The notes beneath the pieces were generated by a model. The model was not told where the DNA came from and did not search any database. It was given only the letters and a program-made list of their open reading frames with translations. Both the position numbers and the translations under genes were made by a program. Positions 1-7,014 of a stretch of 64,000 nucleotides of DNA are shown here, piece by piece. This stretch comes from Gracilimonas sediminicola (GTDB lineage Bacteria > Bacteroidota > Rhodothermia > Balneolales > Balneolaceae), in NCBI RefSeq assembly GCF_024320785.1, contig NZ_JANDBC010000001.1, positions 769,309 through 833,308 on the forward strand, read 5' to 3'. Position 1 is the first letter of the stretch. Each line of letters starts with the position of its first letter.

Positions 1-760
1 CACGGAATTTTGTGCCGGCTACCAGCGAGCCCATATCGAGGGCTACAATTCGTTTGGTTTTAAGTCCTTCAGGAACATCCCCACGAACTATTCTCAAAGC
101 CATTCCTTCGGCGATAGCTGTTTTACCTACACCGGGTTCACCAATTAAAACAGGGTTATTCTTTGTTCGCCGTGTAAGAATTTGCATCACGCGCCGGATT
201 TCCTGATCCCGGCCAATAACGGGATCCAGCTTATTCTTCTCAGCCAGATCGTTGAGGTCACGGGCATATTTCTTCAGGGCTCCATACCGACTTTCAGCAT
301 TCGGATCGTCCACGGTTTGATTGCCACGGACATCCTTCAACACTTTCAGAATGTTCTCTTTGGTCACGCCCTGATCTTTCAACAGATTCGCGATCTCCCC
401 TTTCACAGTCGTCATTCCAATCAATATGTGTTCGGAACTGATGTATTCATCCCCGAGCTTATTTCCCTCTTTCTGGGCTACATCAAACAACTCCTTGCTG
501 GTGTTCGACAAATATTGCCCGGATACAGAGGCTCCCTGTACTTTTGGAAGTCGGTCCAGGGTTGTATCCACCACGTTCTCAATAGCCGACGGGTTTGCCC
601 CCAATTTGCTCAACAGTGTATTTACAATGCTCTCTTGGTCACTCAGAAATGCTTTTAAAATATGGGCAGGTTCAACAGCTTGGTTGTTGCCGCTTTGGGC
701 CATCTCAAGTGCTTTTTGAACAGCCTCCTGTGCTTTCAGTGTAAATTTATTCAGATTCAT
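1..760 (-). CDS. clpB: ClpB disaggregase, N-terminal part (runs off window start)
   Basis: This is the first 253 codons of the Hsp100 ATPase ClpB, which with the DnaK system pulls proteins out of cytoplasmic aggregates. The reading frame stays open to base 1, so the gene is cut by the window. The translation begins [17 protein letters not shown], shows the repeated Clp N-domain (about residues 1-145) and then NBD1 with Walker A GEPGVGKT at residues 207-214, almost the position it has in E. coli ClpB. The ATG at 758-760 is preceded by AGGAG eight bases or so upstream. A sigma-54-like element lies about 40 bases upstream. Neighbours on the same strand are htrA and hsp20, so this is a proteostasis cluster. 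Confidence 0.95.
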   Translation of the reverse strand, partial: MNLNKFTLKAQEAVQKALEMAQSGNNQAVEPAHILKAFLSDQESIVNTLLSKLGANPSAIENVVDTTLDRLPKVQGASVSGQYLSNTSKELFDVAQKEGNKLGDEYISSEHILIGMTTVKGEIANLLKDQGVTKENILKVLKDVRGNQTVDDPNAESRYGALKKYARDLNDLAEKNKLDPVIGRDQEIRRVMQILTRRTKNNPVLIGEPGVGKTAIAEGMALRIVRGDVPEGLKTKRIVALDMGSLVAGTKFR

Positions 761-796
761 GTCAATCTCCTTTTTTTCTTTTCTACCTGAATAAAA

Positions 797-829
797 ACCA
801 AAATCGTGCCTACGAAATTTTATTGACAG
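797..829 (-). promoter_or_regulatory. weak sigma-54-like element upstream of clpB
   Basis: On the minus strand the sequence AGGCACGATTTTGGT resembles the sigma-54 consensus TGGCACG-N4-TTGC. The -24 half is good (GGCACG), but the -12 half reads GT where GC is expected. A CTGTCA word (824-829) sits just upstream, the same word that is repeated upstream of hsp20. The position, about 38 bases before the clpB start, is reasonable. On its own this would not be convincing; the match at hsp20 is what makes it worth listing. Confidence 0.3.
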
Positions 830-1036
830 AATTGCAGGACGAAAATGAATTTGAAGGGTATTGGCTGCAGTTCATTTTTTTTGAGAAGCTACATATAGAC
901 AGGAACAGAAGATCATCAGTATTAGAAATCTATTCAAACAGGTGATTGCTGTGCGTGCAATAACATCAGCTCTACTTGTCATTTAATGGAAGCTCATATT
1001 CTATTGAAGTAGATGCTATCCCCCTGAAATTGTTTA

Positions 1037-1074
1037 AAATAAAAAACCCCGAACTGTATCAGAGTTCAGGGTTT
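1037..1074 (-). terminator. intrinsic terminator, copy 1 of a duplicated pair
   Basis: Read on the minus strand, AAACCCTGAACT pairs with AGTTCGGGGTTT across a short loop and is followed by a T-run (A-run 1037-1046 on the plus strand). The word TTTGGGTTTTTCGGGGTAC lies next to it (1072-1090) and recurs beside the second copy. No gene ends directly in front of this copy. Confidence 0.6.
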
Positions 1075-1202
1075 GGGTTTTTCGGGGTACAAATTCTTTT
1101 CTAAAATCTTATGCTATAAGATACAAAATGTTAACAAAGTATCCGTGTAATTTTTGGTAAATGGAAAACACGTTTTGAGTCGGTTATAGTTCCCGACCCG
1201 GA

Positions 1203-1237
1203 ATAAAAACCCTGATCCGTATCAGGGATCAAGGTTT
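1203..1237 (-). terminator. intrinsic terminator of htrA, copy 2
   Basis: Minus-strand stem ACCTTGATCC / GGATCAGGGT followed by TTTTTATT, 40 bases past the htrA stop. It shares its loop word and flank (TTTGGGTTTTCGGGGTAC) with the hairpin at 1037-1074, so one is a duplicate of the other with a drifted stem. Confidence 0.7.
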
Positions 1238-1276
1238 GGGTTTTCGGGGTACAAAAAATCTATGCTTCGATTACAT

Positions 1277-2764
1277 TTATATTTCGAAAGCGATGTATTG
1301 TTCCAGGTCATTTCTTTTAATGGTCAAAAGAACAACGTCACTTTCTATTTCTTCAAGCTGTTCGTAAAAATCTTTTGTTGAATCAATAGGTGTTCTGCCT
1401 ACCTCGGTAATAATATCCCGTGACCTAAGTCCCCTTTCGTAAGCATTACTGCCATCTCTAACTTCCAGAACAACAACTCCTTCGGTTTCGTTTTCAATAT
1501 TGAGCTGGCTGCGAATTTCGGATGACAGCTCCCGTACCGTAAAGCCAAGTCGCTCGTCCATCTCTTCTTTATTTTGAGGAGCGATAGAAGCCGTTTGTTC
1601 CTGTGGACGTTTTCCTAACGTAACGTCCAGCGTCATATTATCTTCATCACGGATAATACCCAAGGCAATTTCATCGCCCGGTTTGTAAGCGGCGATTCTG
1701 GTCCTGAAACTGGCCCAGTCTTTAACTTTGTCACCGTTCAAAGATATAATGATATCTTTTTCCTGTAAACCGGCTTTATCAGCAGGGCCGTCTTCTTCAA
1801 CACGACCTACCATGATTCCCCGGATGTCTCCAAGTCCCAGTCCACGCGCCATGGTCTGATCTACTTCTCCGGCCATATACATTCCCAGATACCCTCTGGA
1901 AACTTCGCCATCATCAACCAGGTCGTTCATAATTCGTTTTGCCAGGTTGATGGGGATAGTAAATCCAATGCCGTCATTTCCGCCTGACCTGGATGCTATG
2001 GCCGAGTTAATACCTACTAATTCTCCATTTATATCAATGAGGGCGCCGCCGGAGTTACCCGGATTGATGGCTGCATCCGTCTGAATAAAATCTTCATAAC
2101 CAACCCATTGCTCCTGTCGGTTTTGGATTAATCCAATATTCCGGCCTTTTGCAGAGACGATTCCAAAAGATACCGTGTGTGCTAAATTCTCGCTAAGTGG
2201 ACTTCCAATTGCCAGTACAAATGAGCCTACTTTCAATTCGTCGCTGTTGCCCATTGGAACGGACGGTGGATTATCTACATCTATCCTTAGTACGGCGATG
2301 TCGGTTTGTGGGTCTGTGCCAATCAGTTCGGCATCAACTTCGTTGCCATCAAACAAACGTACCTGTATTTCATCGGCCTGTTCAATTACGTGGTTATTGG
2401 TCAGTATATATCCTTCATCAGATACAATCACTCCTGAACCTAACCCACGCTGAACTCGCTCCCGGGTTTCACCTTCACCTCTGGGATTCCCAAAAAACTG
2501 CGAAAAGGGATTGACAACCCGCACTTCTTCCACTCGCTTGGTGGTTATGGTTACAACAGACGGGTTTGTGTTTTCGGCGATGTCAACAATGGCATCATTA
2601 AAATCTTTAAGTGAAGCAACCGGCTTTTCTTCAGCAGATTCTACCTTATGATTAGTTGTAGAATCCGGAAGAGTAACGGAGTCGCTGTCGATGGCAAGAT
2701 TAAAACCTAACAGCACAACAACCGCTGCGGCCACCCCAAATATATTCTTTACTGTGGTACTCAT
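1277..2764 (-). CDS. htrA: HtrA/Deg-family periplasmic serine protease (Do-like)
   Basis: A 495-residue trypsin-like protease and chaperone of the cell envelope that degrades misfolded periplasmic proteins. An N-terminal hydrophobic segment (about residues 8-24) acts as signal or anchor. The catalytic triad is visible as H125 in TNNHV, D155 in DPQTDIAVL and S238 in GNSGGALI. Two PDZ domains follow (about 285-375 and 405-490), as in DegP/DegQ. The length is normal for the family. It lies between clpB and hsp20 on the same strand but has its own upstream space and terminator, so it is probably an independent transcript. Confidence 0.95.
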   Translation of the reverse strand: MSTTVKNIFGVAAAVVVLLGFNLAIDSDSVTLPDSTTNHKVESAEEKPVASLKDFNDAIVDIAENTNPSVVTITTKRVEEVRVVNPFSQFFGNPRGEGETRERVQRGLGSGVIVSDEGYILTNNHVIEQADEIQVRLFDGNEVDAELIGTDPQTDIAVLRIDVDNPPSVPMGNSDELKVGSFVLAIGSPLSENLAHTVSFGIVSAKGRNIGLIQNRQEQWVGYEDFIQTDAAINPGNSGGALIDINGELVGINSAIASRSGGNDGIGFTIPINLAKRIMNDLVDDGEVSRGYLGMYMAGEVDQTMARGLGLGDIRGIMVGRVEEDGPADKAGLQEKDIIISLNGDKVKDWASFRTRIAAYKPGDEIALGIIRDEDNMTLDVTLGKRPQEQTASIAPQNKEEMDERLGFTVRELSSEIRSQLNIENETEGVVVLEVRDGSNAYERGLRSRDIITEVGRTPIDSTKDFYEQLEEIESDVVLLTIKRNDLEQYIAFEI

Positions 2765-2867
2765 ATTTATTCTGATTTAATTGTTATTCATGGATTGCGG
2801 TATTTATAACGCAGCACGTTTTTAAAATTGTGTGCTTCCACAAACCTTTACAATTCTGTAGATATAA

Positions 2868-2901
2868 ATAAGAAACCGAAGCCCCACTCAAGGGACTTCG
2901 G
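2868..2901 (-). terminator. intrinsic terminator of hsp20
   Basis: Perfect CCGAAG/CTTCGG outer stem with a CCC/GGG inner part (2876-2901), followed on the minus strand by TTTCTTATTTAT. It lies 25 bases beyond the hsp20 stop and separates hsp20 from htrA. Confidence 0.8.
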
Positions 2902-2925
2902 CTCCCTTAACCTAATGGATCAGAT

Positions 2926-3354
2926 TTATGAAATCTCGATCTTCTTCTTAACCTTTTCTTCGCTTTTGGCAATGGTGATATTCAGAATACCATTTTCATA
3001 TTTCGCGGTAATGCTTTCTTCATCAATACTATCGGGTAGCTGGAAAGAACGGCTGAATGAGCCATAACTTGATTCTACCCTGTGAAAGTTTTTACCGTTT
3101 TCTTCGTTCTCGAGTTTACGCTCACCGCTTATTGTAAGGTGTCCGTTGTCGAGATCAACGTTAATATCTTCTTTATTCATACCGGGCAGCGAAACTGAAA
3201 CATCGAACTGATTTTCGGTTTCAGAAATATCTACTGAAGGCATGAACGAATCGTTTCTGTAATTCAGTGATTCATTGAAAAACTCATCTAAGATGTCGCT
3301 GAATCTTTTTGAGTGAAGATCAACATTGGGTCGGGTGTAATTAACAAGTGCCAT
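2926..3354 (-). CDS. Hsp20/alpha-crystallin small heat-shock protein
   Basis: A 142-residue ATP-independent holdase that binds unfolding proteins in the cytoplasm and hands them to DnaK/ClpB. The alpha-crystallin domain spans about residues 38-135: PSVDISETENQF near its start, the VSLPGMNKEDI strand, and the closing motif YENGILNITIAKSE (the A-x-x-x-n-GvL signature). The C-terminal IXI-type anchor is present only as KKIEIS. Length is normal. Its own terminator follows, and a strong sigma-54-type promoter precedes it. Together with clpB it makes a functional disaggregation set. Confidence 0.95.
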   Translation of the reverse strand: MALVNYTRPNVDLHSKRFSDILDEFFNESLNYRNDSFMPSVDISETENQFDVSVSLPGMNKEDINVDLDNGHLTISGERKLENEENGKNFHRVESSYGSFSRSFQLPDSIDEESITAKYENGILNITIAKSEEKVKKKIEIS

Positions 3355-3405
3355 AATTAACCTCGCATTTAAGTTTTCGTTTTTTCGTTAATTCACTTTT
3401 ACTAA

Positions 3406-3422
3406 TGCAAGGCATATGCCAA
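3406..3422 (-). promoter_or_regulatory. sigma-54 (RpoN) promoter of hsp20
   Basis: Minus-strand TTGGCATATGCCTTGCA matches the -24/-12 consensus TGGCACG-N4-TTGCW, with GG and GC separated by exactly ten bases as sigma-54 requires. The -12 GC lies about 53 bases from the hsp20 start codon, giving a leader of roughly 40 bases. Four TGACAG words and two CAGACA words lie 20-150 bases upstream, where an enhancer-binding activator would bind. Confidence 0.7.
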
Positions 3423-3444
3423 CAGAATAAGCAAAGGGATATGC

Positions 3445-3552
3445 TGACAGACGGGCAAACGATCCTGATGAAATTTCAGACAGAATCTATAAAATGGAAA
3501 GGTTGACAGTGAAGCCGTTTCAACAATGACAGACTCCAGACAAAATTGACAG
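3445..3552 (-). promoter_or_regulatory. TGACAG word array upstream of the hsp20 promoter
   Basis: TGACAG occurs at 3445, 3504, 3527 and 3547, all in the same orientation, with CAGACA at 3477 and 3537. Several copies in about 110 bases is more than expected by chance. The placement fits upstream activating sites for a sigma-54 activator, but which protein binds is unknown and no activator gene is in the window. Confidence 0.45.
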
Positions 3553-3553
3553 A

Positions 3554-3721
3554 GGGGGGGGGGTTAGGGATTAGGTGTTAGGGATTAGGTGTTAGGTTTT
3601 AGGTTTTAGGGTCATCTTGAGCGGAAGCGAAAGATCTTTACCCTTAATACTTGGTAATTAAGTAAACAAAGGTTCTTCGCTTTCGCTGAGTGACTAACTA
3701 AAACCTAACACCTAACACCTA
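3554..3721. repeat. REP-like inverted repeat with G10 tract
   Basis: A run of ten G (3554-3563) leads into tandem TTAGGGATTAGGTG-type words. A perfect 16-base inverted repeat AGGTGTTAGGTTTTAG (3587-3602) / CTAAAACCTAACACCT (3698-3713) encloses GTCATCTTGAGCGGAAGCGA (3611-3630) and an imperfect partner TTCTTCGCTTTCGCTGAG (3673-3690). The inner word resembles the GTCATcCTGAGCGaAGCGAAGGATCT-type REP word seen scattered in many Bacteroidota genomes. The element abuts the stop codon of the DAHP synthase gene and could fold into a large hairpin acting as its terminator. Confidence 0.65.
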
Positions 3722-5080
3722 TCAAGAATAACTTTTCTTCCACTCGCGGGCTACGAGGAAGGCCATTTCGAGGCTCTGTTCGTAATTGAGGCGCGGATCA
3801 CAGAAAGTCTCATAATTATGCTGAAGTTCTTTTTCACCTAATCCTTTGGCGCCACCCACACATTCGGTCACATTATCACCGGTAAGCTCCAGGTGAACAC
3901 CGCCGAGGTAACTCCCCTCCGACCGGTGGATAGCAAAAGATGACTGAACCTCACTTAATATATCGTCAAAGTTGCGGGTCTTGATGCCGCCATCGGTGCT
4001 GAATGTATTTCCGTGCATAGGGTCTGAACTCCAAACAACCGGGAATCCTTCCCGACGAACGGCTTGAATCAGTTTAGGAAGTTCTTTCTCAACAGTGTCT
4101 TTTCCAAAACGGGTGATGAGCACAATTTTACCAGCCTCATGATTTGGATTCAGCGTTTCTATCAGCTTCATCGTTTCATCAATTTCATAGGGAGGCCCTA
4201 CTTTAATGCCCACCGGATTATTGATTCCCTTAAAATACTCAACATGTGCCCCGTCAAGATCCCGGGTTCGGTTACCCAGCCACACCATATGTGCACTCAG
4301 GTTAAAATATCCTTTTTTACGTGGAACAGGGCGGGTTTGGGCTGAATCGTAATACAAGTTCAGCGCTTCGTGTGAAGTATAGAAATCTACTTTTTGCAGG
4401 GTTGAGAACGTATCCGGTGCAATAGACTCAACAAAACGCACGGCTTTGGTTATGGAGTTCACCATATCCTCGTATTCGGCGTAATATTCGTTGTTCTGCA
4501 TAAAATCGAGTTCCCATTGTTCGGGATGATGCAAATCGGCAAAACCTTCATCTGCCAGGGCACGCAAAAAATTCAGTGTTAAACCGGCTTTGTGATATCC
4601 TTCCAACAGTCGCTGTGGATCAGGCATACGAATTCCGGATTCAGACTCATAGCCATTGATAAGATCTCCGCGGTAATTGTGAATCTCTTCCCCATTCACC
4701 ATTTCAAAATCATTGGAGCGTGGCTTGGCATACTGCCCGGCAATCCGGCCAACTCTCAACACAGGCACGCCCATCTCGTGAATCAAAATGAAGCTGGTTT
4801 GCAGCAGCACCTTCACCATGTTCACAATCTTAGGTGCTTTAGTAGCATCAAAGCTTTCGGCACAGTCTCCACCCTGTAAAAGAAATGCTTTTCCTGCCGC
4901 AACATTGGCCAGCTTATCCTTTAGGGCTTCAATTTCCCAGGAAGTGACAAGCGGAGGAAGAGACTTCAGGGTTTCAAAACTTTTATCCAGTCGGTCCTGA
5001 TCGGGATATTCCGGCAGTTGCTTTACCGGTTTATCTTTCCACGATGTTGGCGACCAATTTTTATGTGCTACTTCTTGCAT
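3722..5080 (-). CDS. class II 3-deoxy-7-phosphoheptulonate (DAHP) synthase
   Basis: A 452-residue enzyme joining phosphoenolpyruvate and erythrose 4-phosphate, the first step of the shikimate pathway to aromatic amino acids. It belongs to the plant/mycobacterial class II type: the N-terminal WSPTSWKDKPVKQLP block, LLQGGDCAESF (metal-binding Cys), VLRVGRIAGQYAKPRS and the terminal GGVHLELTGDNVTECVGG are all signatures of that class. Length matches plastid-type enzymes. It stands alone between two intergenic spaces. Regulation by feedback cannot be read from the sequence. Confidence 0.95.
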   Translation of the reverse strand: MQEVAHKNWSPTSWKDKPVKQLPEYPDQDRLDKSFETLKSLPPLVTSWEIEALKDKLANVAAGKAFLLQGGDCAESFDATKAPKIVNMVKVLLQTSFILIHEMGVPVLRVGRIAGQYAKPRSNDFEMVNGEEIHNYRGDLINGYESESGIRMPDPQRLLEGYHKAGLTLNFLRALADEGFADLHHPEQWELDFMQNNEYYAEYEDMVNSITKAVRFVESIAPDTFSTLQKVDFYTSHEALNLYYDSAQTRPVPRKKGYFNLSAHMVWLGNRTRDLDGAHVEYFKGINNPVGIKVGPPYEIDETMKLIETLNPNHEAGKIVLITRFGKDTVEKELPKLIQAVRREGFPVVWSSDPMHGNTFSTDGGIKTRNFDDILSEVQSSFAIHRSEGSYLGGVHLELTGDNVTECVGGAKGLGEKELQHNYETFCDPRLNYEQSLEMAFLVAREWKKSYS

Positions 5081-5169
5081 GCGTACAATTTTTGTTGAAT
5101 GAACAGGTAAACTATCGGTTTTTTGGGGTTAATGCTTAAAAAATTCTCACACACATTGTTTTGCCTAAT

Positions 5170-5177
5170 CAAATATA
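5170..5177 (-). promoter_or_regulatory. Bacteroidetes-type -7 box for the DAHP synthase gene
   Basis: Minus-strand TATATTTG is an exact match to the Bacteroidetes sigma-A -7 consensus TAnnTTTG, about 90 bases upstream of the start codon. I do not see a clear TTG -33 element at the right spacing, so support is moderate. Confidence 0.4.
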
Positions 5178-5204
5178 TTACCAGAGAATTCTTAAAGACA
5201 GATC

Positions 5205-6509
5205 ATGTTAGAAACAAAATTGCGGATTTTGGTGGTTGACGACCATCCGGCATTGGTAACACTTACAAGGCATAAATTAATTCAAAAGGGGTACGAGGTG
5301 CTAACCGCTCAAAATGGCGAGGATGCCCTGGAATTAACCCGAACTGAATATCCGGATCTCATCCTCAGTGATGTAGATATGCCGATTATGGATGGGTTCG
5401 AACTTTGTGAGCATATCAAAAAAGATACCCGGCTTAATAAAATCCCGATTATTCTGGTTACTTCTATGGTGACCACCGAACACATTATGAAGGGAATTGA
5501 AGCCGGTGCAGATAATTACCTCACCAAGCCATTTGATGACGAAACCTTGTACAGCAAGATCGATGAGTTAATGCTGAACCCCCCTCCTCCTGTGAAGGAA
5601 GATGACACGGTGAAAGTGGAGATTGAAGGCAAGGAGTATGAGATCAAAGCCGATTATTCGTACCTGGTTAATCTGTTGATTTCTACGTATAAGAATACCC
5701 TTGCTCAAAATAATCAGCTGAGCAGAATGCAAAGCGGGTTAAACGCCGCCAACAAAGAGCTTGAGCTCACCAAAAATGAACATGAGGAACTGATCCATAA
5801 CATTTTCCCGGAAAAGATTGCGGAGAACCTGCTGGCTTATGGAACTGTAACCCCCGAGCGGTATCACGACACAACCATCATGTTTACGGACTTTGAAGGA
5901 TTTACAAAGGTAGTCCCCGAGCTCAGCCCGGAAAAACTCATCGAAAGCCTTTCGTTCTACTTCGACCGGTTTGACGAATACACCCGGCAACACAATCTGA
6001 TTAAGATTAAGACCATTGGCGACAGCTACATGGCAGCGGGCGGAATCCCGGAGCGTAACCAATCGCACCCCATCGATACCATCCTTACAGCTCTTAAAAT
6101 CAGGGATTTTGTTCAATCGTTTGGAGATAAAAATCAATCGGACACTCCATACCTTCCCGTTCGCATTGGTATTCACACCGGAAAAGTAGTAGTGGGTGTG
6201 ATTGGAAAGACCCGCTTTGCCTACGACATCTGGGGAGAAACCGTAAATGTGGCATCGCGATTGGAAGAACATTCCAGAGAAAACTCCATCAATATCTCTG
6301 AATCTACTTACGAGCGGGTTAAAGATTTCTTTGAGTGTGAATCGCGCGGAGAGATTGAAACCAAGTACATTGGCAACCTGAAGATGTATTTTGTGAAGAG
6401 AATTAAACCCGAATTATCTGAAGATGCTGAAGGTATATTCCCGAACCGGCTATTTATCAGAGAATACAACAGCCTGATCAGGACTGCCGGGGAAGATAAC
6501 GACGAATAA
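5205..6509 (+). CDS. response regulator fused to class III adenylate cyclase
   Basis: A 434-residue cytoplasmic signalling protein. Residues 1-125 are a REC domain with acidic pocket D12/D13, phosphoacceptor D56 in LSDVDMP and lysine in YLTKPFD. A linker with coiled-coil character (about 150-195) leads to a class III cyclase domain (about 215-390). Metal-binding Asp are in MFTDFEGFT and IGDSYM; the transition-state Asn and Arg are in VNVASRLEE. The base-recognition residues read K (IKTIGD) and D (YDIWGET), the pattern of ATP rather than GTP cyclases. A phosphorelay therefore probably controls cAMP synthesis. No kinase gene is adjacent; the nearest is at 55.3 kb. It ends one base from the convergent cupin gene. 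Confidence 0.9.
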   Translation: MLETKLRILVVDDHPALVTLTRHKLIQKGYEVLTAQNGEDALELTRTEYPDLILSDVDMPIMDGFELCEHIKKDTRLNKIPIILVTSMVTTEHIMKGIEAGADNYLTKPFDDETLYSKIDELMLNPPPPVKEDDTVKVEIEGKEYEIKADYSYLVNLLISTYKNTLAQNNQLSRMQSGLNAANKELELTKNEHEELIHNIFPEKIAENLLAYGTVTPERYHDTTIMFTDFEGFTKVVPELSPEKLIESLSFYFDRFDEYTRQHNLIKIKTIGDSYMAAGGIPERNQSHPIDTILTALKIRDFVQSFGDKNQSDTPYLPVRIGIHTGKVVVGVIGKTRFAYDIWGETVNVASRLEEHSRENSINISESTYERVKDFFECESRGEIETKYIGNLKMYFVKRIKPELSEDAEGIFPNRLFIREYNSLIRTAGEDNDE

Positions 6510-6510
6510 G

Positions 6511-6861
6511 CTACCCCTTTTCTCCTCCTTTAGGTCCGTAGAAAAAAACCCAGGTGGCAAAGTCTTCGGTAAAATCTTCAAACCGGTGTACCACTCCTGC
6601 AGGTACAAGTAACACCTGGCCGGCTTCAAAAGGATGTCTTTGATCTCCATTTACAAAAAATCCGGAGCCGGATATCACCACATAAATTTCATCCCGTTCA
6701 TGCGGTTGCTGTTTATCGGCTTTATCGGGCTTATAATACTCCACTTCAAGGCTTCCATGCCCAAACAGTTTAATGAATTCTTTATCCGTTTCTTTTAAAC
6801 GTTCGGCTGCTTTTTCAGGGGTGATTTCGGTGGCTGACTGGTTTTGTTCTTCCATGCTCAT
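6511..6861 (-). CDS. small cupin-domain protein
   Basis: A 116-residue single-domain cupin. The metal-binding motif 1 is seen as PHERDEIYVV and motif 2 as PAGVVHRFED, so a divalent metal is probably bound by two or three His and one Glu. The N-terminal 45 residues are charged and helical. Small cupins serve as dioxygenases, isomerases or sugar/antibiotic-binding proteins, and nothing here narrows the substrate. The gene converges on the cyclase gene with a one-base gap and no visible terminator. The start could be M1 or M3. Confidence 0.8.
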   Translation of the reverse strand: MSMEEQNQSATEITPEKAAERLKETDKEFIKLFGHGSLEVEYYKPDKADKQQPHERDEIYVVISGSGFFVNGDQRHPFEAGQVLLVPAGVVHRFEDFTEDFATWVFFYGPKGGEKG

Positions 6862-7014
6862 TTGATTTCCCGCAATTAGTAAAATTCACCCATCAAATTC
6901 CATTTCCTTATCAGCCTTCAGCTTGCATTCAAATTTTTCTAAAAAAGGAATGAAGGAATTCCGGGCTCTGTTTTGTATTTTTCAAAGTTCTGAAATCTAA
7001 AAACACGAGAGACT

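Larger units (their letters stand above)
761..1276. other. gene-free stretch between clpB and htrA
   Basis: I see no credible protein gene in these 516 bases; the longest start-to-stop frames I could read are under 20 codons. It holds the clpB leader and upstream region at the left and two closely similar minus-strand terminator hairpins at about 1037-1074 and 1203-1237. About 110 bases between the hairpins have no assigned gene. Confidence 0.6.

Noticed and set aside
2765-2867. sigma-54 promoter for htrA
   Set aside because: No GG-N10-GC pair with a TGGCA-type half is present; the closest candidate has the wrong spacing.
5739-6272. 177-codon minus-strand open frame inside the cyclase gene
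   Set aside because: Antisense shadow; the plus-strand frame has unmistakable REC and cyclase motifs.
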